Shown: positions 38,000 through 48,844 of the stretch, in pieces
Layout: every line of letters starts with the position of its first letter
Numbering within the stretch: position 1 is the stretch's first letter
NCBI GenBank assembly: GCA_022432975.1
Contig: CM039508.1
Coordinates: 44,109,646 to 44,173,645 of the forward strand
Direction of reading: 5' to 3'
DNA length: 64,000 nucleotides
Source: Begonia masoniana
Taxonomy: Eukaryota; Streptophyta; Magnoliopsida; Cucurbitales; Begoniaceae
Notes under the pieces: generated by a model
What the model was told of the DNA's origin: nothing
What the model saw: the letters and a program-made list of their open reading frames with translations, nothing else
Databases searched by the model: none
Position numbers and translations under genes: made by a program

Positions 38000-39757
38000 T
38001 CAATTCGTAGCAGCAGTATTATCTGGAACACCCTCTGGAACATCTTCTGGGACACCAGAGGTACCAGCATCTTCCATTGCTTTGGCCTGTGAATCTGAGT
38101 CCTTCATGTGGGGGTTCTTTTTGTAGATATCATTTAAAAGTTCAAAAATATCAGATCTCTGTTTTTCAAGTTCCAAAATCTGAATAGACAATGACTTTGT
38201 TGTGCCTACCAAGAATTTTACAGTTTGGGCCAAGAAGGCAGAGTCGGTGTTTGACTCAGATATGGACATGCCTTCAACGAACCCTTCCAAATCATTTTTG
38301 TGCTCCCCCATCCTTAATTTATAGCTTATCCGAATTTCCTCTTTCTCAACATATAGTTCTTCATTTTCTCTAGTGATAGATTGTTGAGCAGTTAAGATAC
38401 TAAAAATCAGAGAGGAAAACGGAAGAGCTAACCTTTCATTCTTCCCGTCTGCATGTTTCATAACTTGATCAAATACAAGGCTTCCAAAATCAAAGGGTAC
38501 TGAATTTCCAATTTTGAAAAGTAATACTGCCATTGCTTTGTTTATCCCAGTGCCATAGGATATAGGTAACCAATTTCTCATTGCTATTTTGTGAAGAATT
38601 CCGTACTTGACCGAGAGTTGTGAAGTCGGAAAGTCTTTGTCATGGGGCCAGATGCGTTTGACACCCCCAGTGACATCAATGATAATTTTATTATAGTCAG
38701 GCACAAATTTGGTGGAGTCAGTCATCTTCAAGCCCAAATAATCATTAATGATTATAGGGATAAAATTAAGGAAATGGCCTAGAACAAATACCCAGCCAAA
38801 ATCAGAATGGGCTGGGTTTTTCACATCCGAATCTATATTACAATAGAATTCTTGAATAATCTTCCAAACAAAAGGATTGATACTTCTAAATGTTTTCTCT
38901 AAACCCAGACTTATTAAATGATATACCAGGGCTTTACATTGGGAAAAATTACTTTCATGAATTTTCCGTTCTGTCCAAATATTTCTTTGAGAGAAATTTA
39001 ACCAGCGGCTAGCATGTAATCGAGACTTGAAATCTTCATTCGAAACTTTTAAAGAAGTCTTACTTGGTTTTTTACTGAACTCACCTTTCTGTGCATATTT
39101 GGATTTCGGAGAGCTTCTAGAAACAGAACCTTCACTGGTCTTCTGCTTTTTGGATTTTGGAGCTATTGATGGACTTAATTTTCGTGTTTCGACAATGGCA
39201 AGCTTTTGAAGTTTCTCAGCAGAGGGCTTAGAGGACTTTGAGGCAGTGTGTTTGGATAATTTGGGAGCAGAGGATTTTGAGGCCTTTGGAGCAGAAGATT
39301 GTGAACGCTTCGGAGCAGCTATTCTGGAGGATTTACGGGTTAGATTTTCTGGTGTTTTTCCCACGAAAACTTCTTCATCATCTATGTTTATTTCCAGAAC
39401 GGCTTCTTGAAGCCAAGAGCTGTTTGAAGAGGATTCTTTTTCAATTCTTGGCCTTTTACCTTTTGAGGCCGTAATAACTTTTGAATTTCTTGGTGCTTTG
39501 GGCGGCACTGAACTTGTCTTGAACTTGTCACCACTGGATTTTTGAAATTTTCGTTGAGCCCCTGACGAGTCAACCTGTCGTATTTGGACGGCTTTGGTGA
39601 TTTTCGGAGTAACCCTTTCAATAACAAAGGGTTTTACAGTCGGTGAAGAAGGTGAAAAAATCACGATAGCCGAATTTAGATTTGGCATAACCTCTAGAAC
39701 ATTTTCTGGAATATTGCTTGAAACCTGCTCGTCGATAACCTCTTCGATAATGACCAT
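38000..39757 (-). CDS. SIRE extra ORF with plant-transposon-protein domain
   Basis: A single open frame of 585 codons lies between pol and the 3' LTR, in the same orientation. Residues 1-240 are basic and low complexity, with repeated SSAPKxSK-type units and SKKQK patches that could serve as nuclear signals. Residues about 250-460 (RWLNFSQRNIW, NPFVWKIIQEFYCN, NWLPISYGTGINKAM, LPFSSLIFSIL) resemble the 'putative plant transposon protein' (Transposase_32, PF20167) domain common in plant retroelements, whose role is unknown to me. A coiled-coil-like stretch (ILELEKQRSDIFELLNDIY) and a GVPEDVPEGVPD tail follow. No signal peptide or membrane segment is seen, so it is not a typical env. It is the only long intact frame in this element. 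A second, broken copy lies at 60483-59488 and 47888-47490. Confidence 0.8.
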   Translation of the reverse strand: MVIIEEVIDEQVSSNIPENVLEVMPNLNSAIVIFSPSSPTVKPFVIERVTPKITKAVQIRQVDSSGAQRKFQKSSGDKFKTSSVPPKAPRNSKVITASKGKRPRIEKESSSNSSWLQEAVLEINIDDEEVFVGKTPENLTRKSSRIAAPKRSQSSAPKASKSSAPKLSKHTASKSSKPSAEKLQKLAIVETRKLSPSIAPKSKKQKTSEGSVSRSSPKSKYAQKGEFSKKPSKTSLKVSNEDFKSRLHASRWLNFSQRNIWTERKIHESNFSQCKALVYHLISLGLEKTFRSINPFVWKIIQEFYCNIDSDVKNPAHSDFGWVFVLGHFLNFIPIIINDYLGLKMTDSTKFVPDYNKIIIDVTGGVKRIWPHDKDFPTSQLSVKYGILHKIAMRNWLPISYGTGINKAMAVLLFKIGNSVPFDFGSLVFDQVMKHADGKNERLALPFSSLIFSILTAQQSITRENEELYVEKEEIRISYKLRMGEHKNDLEGFVEGMSISESNTDSAFLAQTVKFLVGTTKSLSIQILELEKQRSDIFELLNDIYKKNPHMKDSDSQAKAMEDAGTSGVPEDVPEGVPDNTAATN

Positions 39758-40246
39758 TTTGAGAGAGAGATAGTAGAAAGCCTTAGGAGCAGATTGTCGA
39801 ATCGAGGAGAAGCAAGAGAGAGAGAGTTCTGGAAATCTCTTAAGGTTGAAATAAGTTAATATCCTCTTCCATAAATAGCCATCAAGTCACAATAAAGAAA
39901 ATCCAAGATTTTTAGTAGATTTTTTGAAAATAAATCCGAAAATCCATCAAATTTCCATAAATCAGTGTAGTGAATCTTTAAGGAATAATTTAGATCTCCA
40001 TAAGTTGGGAAATAAATTCAGTAAAATAATGCTGCTCCAATCTTCTCCGAGAATAATCATCCAATTTTCATAAGAATATCCGAGTTTTGCATGTCACACA
40101 CGGTGTTACTCCATAGAAAAAGATAATATCAAGAATGATCGCTTGCTGCAGGGGGTGAGTAACAAACAGTAGATCGCCCAAAAATAAACGCCTAAAGCAC
40201 ATGGCGATTTTTTTTTTTATATATATAAATAAAAATGATAAACGAC
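39758..40246 (-). other. Spacer between pol and extra ORF, SIRE element 1
   Basis: About 490 bp, non-coding. A GTCACACACGGTGTTAC motif (about 40094-40110) and a T-rich run near 40210 are present. The matching spacer of element 2 is 60484-60989. Confidence 0.6.
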
Positions 40247-40914
40247 TTACATAACACAGAGGCCTAGAGCAGATCTCAACTCTTCAAATCTTACACCATC
40301 CAATGCTTTGGTGAAAATATCGGCAATTTGTTTTTCGGTCACCATATGCTCAAAATTAATAATTTTGTCATCCACAAGAGATCGAATAAAATGATGTCGT
40401 ATATCAATATGCTTTGTCCGTGAATGCTTAACAGGATTTTTAGAAATATTGATTGCACTCAGATTATCGCAGTAGAGGGTCATGACACCCTGTGTGACAC
40501 TATAGTCTTTCATTATTTGTTTCATCCAGAGAAGCTTAGTACACCTGCTACCTGCTGCAATATATTCTGCCTCAGCAGTAAACAGAGAAATCGAATTTTG
40601 CTTCTTGCTAAACCACGATACCAAGTTATGTCCAACATAAAAACATCCTCCCGAAGTGCTTTTTCGATCATCAGAACTTCCGGCCCAGTCAGCATCACAA
40701 TAACCCACCAGATTTGTATTAGAATCGAAAGAATATCAGATGTCATAATCAGTTGTTCCACTAACATATTTTAGAATTCGCTTGACTGACACTAAGTAAG
40801 ACTCCTTCGGATTTGCTTGAAATCAAGCGCATAAACCCACGCTATAACAAATATCTGGTCGGCTAGCAGTAAGATATAAAAGACTTCCAATCATACTTCT
40901 ATATAAACGTGGAT
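40247..40914 (-). pseudogene. SIRE element 1 pol: RT end and RNase H
   Basis: Minus-strand frames encode the copia RT/RNase H tail: SLLYLTASRPDI-type block near 40890-40850, GYCDADWAGSSDDRKST (about 40705-40655), a TAEAEYIAAGS block and HIDIRHHFIRSLVDDK, ending LGLCVM and TAA at 40247. The RNase H aspartates are kept. The reading frame changes near 40710-40760. The 5' side is cut by the solo LTR inserted at 40920 (target caaca). Confidence 0.88.
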
Positions 40915-40919
40915 CAACA

Positions 40920-43431
40920 TGTAACGACCCTAATACTGTACCCATATTTTTTTCGTATTTTTTTTTATCCTTATAAACTTTATAACAATTGAGCGGAATT
41001 TAATTCGTGGACTAAATTGTTAAAATCGTTCGAAAACTATTTTGAAAACCATTTAAATGAAACTTAAAACAATTAAAATCATCGGCCATAGCTTGGAGGG
41101 CAAAAGGGACATCTGTCCCATAAAAGGCAGGGGCGATCGATCGTCCATTAAAAAATTGAGGGGCGATCGATCGCCCCTCATTGTGGCGATTGATCGCCCA
41201 TATAAAATTGAGGGCGATCGATCGCCCCACTCTCTGGAAAATCCAGAGAGCGGCGATCGATCATGCCGATCGATGGCGATCGATCGGCATGTCCTCTGGA
41301 ATCCGATTTCCAGAGGACTTGCTCCCCATCTTTTCTTTCTTCATCCTTCTTCCCTACACATATTCCTCACCACATATACACACTAAAACTTCAACATAAA
41401 CTACTCCATAAACATGTAACATACAATCGCTCAAACCTCACCCATTTCACACTTCGCCAATCACCCAAAATAAACGACTCAAAACACATTTAAAACATAA
41501 CCCGATTTCATAAAAATGAACCGCGTGGATCTGTTTAAAAACTTAACATTTCCTCCTGTTCAAAATCACTAAGCGGTTATAAAATAAGTTTCCAAGACGT
41601 TTAAAAACATCAAAACATAAACCTATCAACTAATCAGATCTCAAACATCCTAATATGTTCAATCTATACAATTTCTCCTACGATCTAACTATCGTATCCC
41701 CAAAATACTTACATACATTTACTTCCCCATGGGTCAAAAAGGCGCCTCGACTACCCAGCACACTCCCACGGGCCATCCTCCTTTAACTGCATCATTTCTC
41801 GGGTGGAGGGATCTCGTCCTCACCTATATCAAGATCACCTACACCATACAGACAATCTATGAGCTAAAGGCTCAGTAAGTTTCGTAAATGTAAATGCATA
41901 CTGTGCAAATGAGTTTCAGAAATCATGCAACATTTTTCTTATCTTTACATAGGTTGTCACCAAGATCTCAATCCACTAAATGGAGAGGGCACATCCGGCG
42001 GTTGGACAACCCTTTCCACCTAGCGGAGGGGGGTACATGCTTACATACGTACAGCCATGCCTGATCCCCACCTCGCATGACCATAAACATACATGGGTTT
42101 TTATTAGATGCGGTATTGTGACCGGCCTTTCTCAGCCTTCACAATAGGTGAATAGCCCCCTTTCAGGCCACATCGCCATTTTCTTTAAAACATAGTGCCG
42201 AAATTCATTTTCTATGTATAATTGAAAACCGTGATGCATGGACAATTACGTGCTTAAAGTAAACATACATCATACGTACCATCGAGACAATAAAAGCAAT
42301 TAGAAGCATATCCTATAAAAGAACTAATCCTAACTACCCAACCAAAGCGTTTAAACAATCAATTCCACAATAACCCTCGACGCGATTTCGACGTACGGTG
42401 TAGGCCTATCGGCCAGAGTAAGTCACGAGAACTTACCTCGTGCGCGTTGAACTTCTAGCTCGGTCCACGAGCGTCGTTTACCTAAGGCAAATTCACAATA
42501 TTTGTCATTAAAACGAATCTAAACCAATAAACGTCTAAACTTACGAAACTCTTAACTAATGAAATTTCCTAAAAATCTAATTTAACTCATTGAGGCATTT
42601 TTATCGAGCGATTCACGCTCGACATCTCAAAACCTCCATTATCGGAGTTTTCCAAACCTCTAAATTTCAACAAACCTTAATATTCCACAATGGATAGACC
42701 AACCTTCGTCCAATACGCCCAATATGTCCATTATATTCATAACTACGATAACCCTACCGATTTCTAACCCTAAATCACGTTTTTCGCAAAACCTTAAACG
42801 AAACCCTAATCGTTTAAACTCCGTAAAAATTGAAAGAAACCTTTCTAAAACCTTAGAATCGTACCTAGGGTCGGGATTGGAGAAGAAAACGTGAAGAACG
42901 GAGGTTGATCGGAGAGGAAACGCCATTGGAAGGGAGAGATCGCCGTGAGGGAGAAAGAAATCGCCGAAGGAGAGAGGGAGAAACACAGAGAAGTCGTGAA
43001 GTGGTGGAGGGAGAAGAAGGAAATTGTGATTTTAATAAAATTGTCCTGGCAAATTACCTTTTTGCCCTTCCTTTGATTTTCTATTCGTTTCGTCCTTTGT
43101 TTCGTTATTTAGCTAACGATTCGGTTTCTTCAAACTTCCTTATTTCGTCAATAAATCCTACTTATTACTAGGGTTCCATTAAAACTGTCCGTTCGCAAAT
43201 CGGACCTCGTTTAATATTTTTACCACAACCTCCTTTTAAATTACGAGAAACGTAATTTCCATAAAATTAGCGTTACAACTCCTAAAATTCCTGAAATTTT
43301 CTTAAAATCCATATTAATTATTAGGATTCTAATAACACTTTCTTTTCACGAAACCGACTTAATTTGACATAATTACAAAAATACCATTATATAAACAATT
43401 TACAAAATCCCGTAAAGAATCGGGTGTTACA
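40920..43431 (-). mobile_element. Solo LTR, Ty3-type family 2 (LTR C)
   Basis: A 2512-bp LTR starts TGTAACGACCC and ends CGGGTGTTACA, with the perfect duplication caaca at 40915-40919 and 43432-43436. It lies within SIRE element 1 RT. It has its own palindromic repeat cluster at 41130-41290 (GGCGATCGATCGCC units), two hairpins at 41230-41250 and 41291-41318, and the 15-nt conserved hairpin at 41860-41874. Orientation is inferred from these landmarks. Minor ORFs inside are not genes. Confidence 0.9.
41130..41290. repeat. GGCGATCGATCGCC palindromic repeat cluster in LTR C
   Basis: Five or six variants of GCGATCGATCG lie within 160 bp, including the perfect 20-bp palindrome AGGGGCGATCGATCGCCCCT at 41159-41178. 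Confidence 0.85.
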
Positions 43432-43436
43432 CAACA

Positions 43437-44075
43437 GCAATACCCTACTCATCTTTAGAAATTTTCTCATGTGTCCCAAGGGGTGTTCTACTCGGTCAAA
43501 TTCTCTAGTCATTTGAGCCACAAATTCATCTACCATCACCTGTGACACCGAGCCAAATACTATGTTATCAACGTAAATTTGGCGAGTAAAACCTGACATT
43601 TGTTACGGCGGACGAAAAGAGTTTTATCTACTCCCCCTCGCTCATATCCCTTGGATAATAAATATTGCGTGAGTCGTTCATACCACGCACGAGAAGCTTG
43701 TTTAATCCCATATAACGCCTTCTTCAATTTATAAACATACTAGGGATGATGAGGGTCTTCAAAACTCTTTGGTTGAGGAACATAAACTTCTTTATTAAGA
43801 AAACCATTGAGAAAGGCACTCCTCACATCCATTTGATATAGCTTGAACCGCATAACACAAGCAATAGTCAATAAAAACCGAATAGATTTAAGACGAGCAA
43901 CCAGAGCAAATATTTCATCAAAATCAATTCCTTCAATTTGAGAATACCCTTGAGCAACTAGCCGAGCTTTGTTGCAAGTAATGTTGCCATGCTCATCGGT
44001 CTTGTTCTTGTAAATCCACTTAGTACCAATAACGTTCACATCGGGAGGACACATTACTAAGTCCCAAACTTGATT
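43437..44075 (-). pseudogene. SIRE element 1 pol: reverse transcriptase
   Basis: Frame 44054-43740 (GTKWIYKNKTDEHGNI, ARLVAQGYSQIEGIDFDE, LYQMDVRSAFLNGFLNKEVY) is the N-terminal copia RT palm. Frame 43599-43387 continues it with IYVDNIVFGS, where the catalytic YVDD has become YVDN. About 60 codons expected before the LYRSMIGSLL block are missing next to the LTR C insertion. Stops and frameshifts are present, so this copy is non-autonomous. Confidence 0.88.
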
Positions 44076-45437
44076 TCAAGAAAATTGACTAAGTTCTTCT
44101 TGCATAGCTTCTATCCAGTATTCATCTAGTAATGCTTCTTTCACATTCTTGGGCTCGATCGTTGATGTAAAGCATGCCATTTGAATCATTTCTTGATAAT
44201 TTACCCGCGGCTTATCTCTGGTTCGTATACCATCATTCAAACTTCCAATAACATCATCTGCAGGATGATTCTTCTGAACACGTGTAGACGGTGGCCTGTT
44301 CTGTAAGGTAGATACTTCTGCATCGACTGTCTCTGTTTGATCTGTGACACCGCCTGAAACACCCTCTGTGACACCGGGTGGAATACTTGTGCCTTCATTA
44401 TCTAAAATCTGGTTTGCATCTTCGTTTGGATTATATACTGTATCCAGAGAGTCGTCTACTTGAACGTTTGCAGATTCAATAACAGTTCGAGTTCTTTTAT
44501 TGTAAACTCGATAAGCACGGCTATTTGTAGCATAACCGAGAAAGATAGCCTCATCACTCTTAGGATCAAGTTTCCCCCTGTGTTCCCTGTCATTCCACAC
44601 AAAACAGATGCTGCCAAACAGATGAAAATAATTAAGATTCAGAGTTTTACCTTTCCATATCTCATAGGGTGTCATAGAAGTTTTGCCACGAAGATACACA
44701 CGATTTATGGTATAGCAAGCAGTGCTGATAGCTTTAGCCCAGAACTTTTGAGGAACATGCCTTTCATGTAGCATTACTCGAGTCATTTCAGCCAATGTAC
44801 GGTTCTTTCTTTCAACAATCCCGTTTTGTTGAGGAGTTTTAGGTGCCGAGAATTCATGAGCAATCCCTCGGTGCTTATAGAAATCCTAGAATTCAGAATT
44901 TTCAAACTCTCTTCCATGGTCACTGCGAATTCGTATAATCTTCAAGATAACACAATTTTTTTCACGTTGGAGTCGAGTACACATTGATTTGAAGGTTCTA
45001 AAAGTGTCGGACTTTTCTCTAAGAAATTTCACCCATGTGTAGCGTGAGAAATCATCAACAGTAACAAAGACATACCATTTTCCTCCAATACTTTCAACAG
45101 GCATTGACCCCATTAGATCCATGTAGAGCAATTCAAGTACTCGGGTAGTTGTGGATGACTGTGACATCGGGTGTGACACCTTTGTTTGCTTTCCGATTTG
45201 ACATGGTCCACATAATTTTTCTTCATCAAACTTTAATGCAGGAATTCCCCGGACATCACCTTTCGATATAAGCTTTTCAAGCATTCTGAAATTAACATGC
45301 CTCAACTTTCTATGCCATAGAACAATGTCTTCCATACTTGACCGAAGGCAGGTAGACGAGGACGAAATAAGATAACAATTGTCTGATGATCTAACTCCTT
45401 CAATAACACATTTTGTTGTTTTGATCGGACACCACAC
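44076..45437 (-). pseudogene. SIRE element 1 pol: integrase
   Basis: Frame 45437-44886 holds the GAG-pre-integrase domain (LWHRKLRHVNFRML, CGPCQIGKQTK) and the first integrase aspartate (VTVDDFSRYTWVKF) and second (IRSDHGREFENSEF). Frame 44795-44076 carries the part after the catalytic Glu (AEMTRVMLHERHVPQKFWAK) and the long C-terminal linker with a GVTEGVSGGVTDQ stretch. A stop at 44886 separates them; the Glu-bearing stretch lies between 44885 and 44796. Copia SIRE-like throughout. Confidence 0.88.
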
Positions 45438-45930
45438 ATTTTTCTTTCGTAAATTGCATATTCAGGTCTTGATCACAGAGCTGGCTAATACTGATTAGAT
45501 TGGATTTCAAACCATTTACCAATAAAACATTACTCAACTTTGGTAAACCAGGAACATTCAACATTCCCCTTCCAATGACATCCGTTGAGACACCGTTGCC
45601 GAATGTTACTTTTCCCACGGATTCAGTTATAATGTCCTTCAAATATCTCTCTTTACCTGTCATATGTCTAGAACATCCGCTATCAAAATACCATGTATTG
45701 GTTCCAATCACTTTTAGTGAAAGATGTGTAACATTACACTTCACATTTGATTTCTTCACCCATTTCTGATAAGGGAATCTATAAGAAGAGGCATTTCTAA
45801 CAGTACCCAATCTTAAGTCAGCAAGATAAGTAAAGTATTTAGGGCGAATATAACCACGGCGTTGGCAATAGTGGCACACAGAACCATATATGTTACCTTT
45901 TCTGCTTGCAGCATGATAGAAGTTATAAGA
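45438..45930 (-). pseudogene. SIRE element 1 pol: aspartic protease
   Basis: Frame 45879-45400 has NTWYFDSGCSRHMTG, the D-S-G catalytic motif of copia protease, followed by KVTFGNG and LPKLSNVLLVNGLKSNLISISQL blocks. A CHYCQRRGYI stretch at its start is a degenerate zinc-knuckle-like motif. The frame is intact for 159 codons but shifts relative to the integrase, overlapping it at 45400-45437. Confidence 0.85.
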
Positions 45931-45951
45931 ATTTGATTTTCTGTCAGTTCT

Positions 45952-47490
45952 TCAAATTCTGTTAGCACCTTGCTTTTCTTTGTAATCAAATCCCTTGGGT
46001 GACACCGGCTGTGACACCAGACTTTCCTTCACGAATTTCATCACATAGCGATTTTCCTTTACAGCTACAGTCTTTGAACCTGAACTTTCACCTTTGAATC
46101 CCAGTCCAGATCGATTTACACTTGTTTTGCTGACATTTAAAATATCATCTAAATTAGAGGAACCTGAATTCAGCATTTTGAAATTCTTCTTCATGAGGCT
46201 TATCTCATTGGTTAAATCATTAGCTTCATCCTGACTGCTTTCAGCTTTGTCTCCAAGTCATCAATAACATTCTGAAGATTGTTCTTCTCATCCTTCAAAT
46301 TTCTAATCTGTGCGTGTAGAAGCTGATTTACTTTAATAAGCTCGGTCCATTTCTCATGCAGAAACTTATATTCTCCAATAAGATCTTCTTCTGTGACTGG
46401 TTCTTCGTCTTCATCACTACTACTAGAGAAACCGTCTGTGACACCGTGTATAACACTACCATTTTCTTCATGTTCTGCCTTTCCAATGAGCGCAACATGG
46501 TTGCTCTGAAATTCATCTTCCTTCTCTGACTCATCCTCACTTCAGGTTGCATTAAGAGAATTCTTCTTTTTCTTCAAGGTATTAGCACATTTTGCTTGTA
46601 TATGCCCAAATCCTTCACATTCTCTGCACTGAATGCCTTTATTCTTGAATGGTTGATCAGACACATAAGTTTCTTCTATGTGCTTCTTGTTGCTTGAAGA
46701 ACCATTTTTAAAGTTTGTGACACCCTACTTGACACCGCGAGTATTTCTTCCAAATCGCTTCATAACTCTGCTGAAATTCTTCGAAAGCAGGGATAGTGAT
46801 TCCTCCAAGTCATCTTCATCATGCTCGTTGTAATTCTGTACCTCTGTTTTAAACGCAACTTCCTTTGCCTTCTTTATTTCTGTGTCTCCTCCAAGATTCA
46901 TTTCGAAAGTTCTAAGAGATCTCATCAACTCTTCTAGCTTCATTTTAGAAACATCTTTGGCTTCTTCTATGGCACTAACTTTATAGGCAAATCTTTGTGG
47001 AAAATACCGTAGAGTTTTTCGTACAAGTTTTTTTTCGAAAATCATCTCACTGAGAGCAAACGCTTCATTTGCTATGTCATATAATTTGGCGTTGAACTCG
47101 CTAATAGTCTCATCTTCTTGCATCTTTAAATTCTAAAATTGAGTGGTTAGCATTTGCATTTTGGACAACTTTACCGTAGATGTTCCTTCATAGGTGGTTT
47201 GAAGAATTTCCCATGCCCTTTTTACCGATTCGCATGTGGAGATGAGTCTGAACTGAATTGGATCCACGCCATTAAAGATAGCATTTAGAGCCTTTGAATT
47301 GCTGTGTGCCAAAGCATCTTCATTTGTGGTCCAATTTTCTTCGGGTTTTGGAGATATAATACCTTCTGCATCGGTGTTCATAGGATGATTCCAACCTGTT
47401 AAAATAGATCTCCAAGTCTTCTCGTCAATAGCTTTAATAAATGCCCTCATCCTTGCTTTCCAATAAGCATAATTGCTTCCATAAAATAAT
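45952..47490 (-). pseudogene. SIRE element 1 gag, 5' truncated
   Basis: Pieces 47490-47133 (GSNYAYWKARMRAFIKAIDE, UBN2-type gag), 47123-46725 (continuation to KRFGRNTRGVK), a CX2CX4HX4C knuckle near 46635-46590, and 46552-45952 with a coiled-coil-prone region. This long gag with knuckle plus coiled coil is typical of the SIRE lineage. Stops at 47124-47132, 46722 and 46553 and a frameshift near 46250 break it. The 5' end is not a natural start: at about 47490 the sequence passes into an extra-ORF fragment of another SIRE copy, so leader and 5' LTR are missing. Confidence 0.87.
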
Positions 47491-47888
47491 AGACAATTGT
47501 GTAGATAAAACACCATATATCAGTGAGGGAAACGGGAGAGCCAACCTTGTATTCTTCCCATCTTCATGTTTCATAATTTGATCAAACACAAAGCTTCCGA
47601 AATCAAAGGATATTGAGTTTCCAATTTTGAATAACAACACTGTCATTGCTTTGTTCACCCCAGTGCCATGGAATGTAGGCATCCAATTCCTCATTGCAAT
47701 TTTATGCAGAATGTCATACTTGACTGAAAGCTGTGAGGCTAGAAAGTCTTTTCTATGGGGCCAAATCCTTATAACACCCCTAGTGACATTGAAAATTATT
47801 TGATTGTAATCAGGTACAAATTTGGCAGAATCAGATGATATCTTCAAGCATGGATATTCATTAATAACCAATGAGGTAAAATTAAAGG
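47490..47888 (-). pseudogene. SIRE element 2 extra ORF, C-terminal part
   Basis: Minus-strand residues from KFVPDYNQIIFNV to LPFPSLIYGVLSTQLSI align with residues about 330-460 of the 585-codon ORF at 38000-39757, including NWMPTFHGTGVNKAM. It is the continuation of 60483-59488; the solo SIRE LTR with TSD aaagg separates them. It stops abruptly at about 47490, where gag of element 1 starts, with a short shared 'ctatta' at the joint. The coiled coil and tail are lost. Confidence 0.85.
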
Positions 47889-48844
47889 TGTAAATGCAAA
47901 GATATTGCATATAAGTTGGCATTGATTTTTTGGAAATATATATATATATTTATGAAGATAATATGTTATTCCATTATTTTCCAAATTGATAATTTATTTC
48001 TTGGTGATCAAGAAATAGTTTATTCAGATTATTGGCTGACATAATATTAGCAATCATGAAGATTATGTGGAAGAGAAAAACAAGGAAACAAGAATATTAG
48101 GAAAGTTATTGAAAAAATTAAAGGCACTTGTTTTTTGAAAAACTTTATTTTGATAAGCCGATTTGATGGAGATTTGGTGAAATCTATTAGGCTTCGAGAT
48201 AACATGAATCGTGGGATGCTTACCTAAATTTTCGGAGCCATATCAAAGAAGTTAGCGATACTTTCATAAAGTGTCACACGGTATGTCACTCAACCGAATT
48301 TGTTAAGATTTGTTTCCCTTAACTCTTAAGGTGTTATATCTAATTTGGTAACTGAACTGAATCGAAGATATGGAAGCTACCAATGATATTTAAAGCTTTC
48401 GTTTATGTGAAAGTAGTAGACGACGGAGTTTTGATTTTCACGAGAGAAGGTTTCTTCGTTTTCGAAGCCGTCACTTTTCTTTCACTCCCTACGTTTCTGC
48501 GTATGGATTTGTGATTGTTTTACACACTCTACCTAGTCTATGGATTTCATCGTTCTAATGAGTGTGTTGATTATTGCGTCCGAATACAACTGCCTGGTGT
48601 TCCAGAAGGTGTCACAGGAGGCAATCTTTTTGTTCTTCATTGAAGCTCAGTCTCAGGAGGAGGGTGCATTCGAACTCGGGAGGAGTTCTGTTTTTAGACA
48701 AGGGGAGCTGGTCACTTTGATCGTGGGCGAGGGGATCTTGCCATAACACGGGTTCCAGGAGGAATCAATAACAAGGGGATCTTGTTGTTTTCTAGATCTC
48801 GGGAGAGGTCGATCTAAAGTCGAGGAGATCTCGCAAAAATAGTT
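47889..48844 (+). mobile_element. Solo SIRE LTR, left part
   Basis: The LTR starts TGTAAATGCAAAG directly after aaagg (47884-47888). It is the inverse of 37488-36500 and runs to the chromovirus insertion at 48845. It has a GTGTCACACGGTATGTCAC motif at about 48268 and a GGTGTTCCAGAAGGTGTCAC motif near 48597. The rest is at 59218-59482. No SIRE internal region accompanies it, so it is a solo LTR opposite in orientation to both SIRE elements around it. Confidence 0.9.

Noticed and set aside
38000..39757. Envelope-like gene in the SIRE element
   Set aside because: No signal peptide or membrane segment; the domain resembles the plant-transposon-protein family instead.
42660..43171. ORFs of 88-108 codons on both strands
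   Set aside because: They lie wholly inside solo LTR C and match no family.
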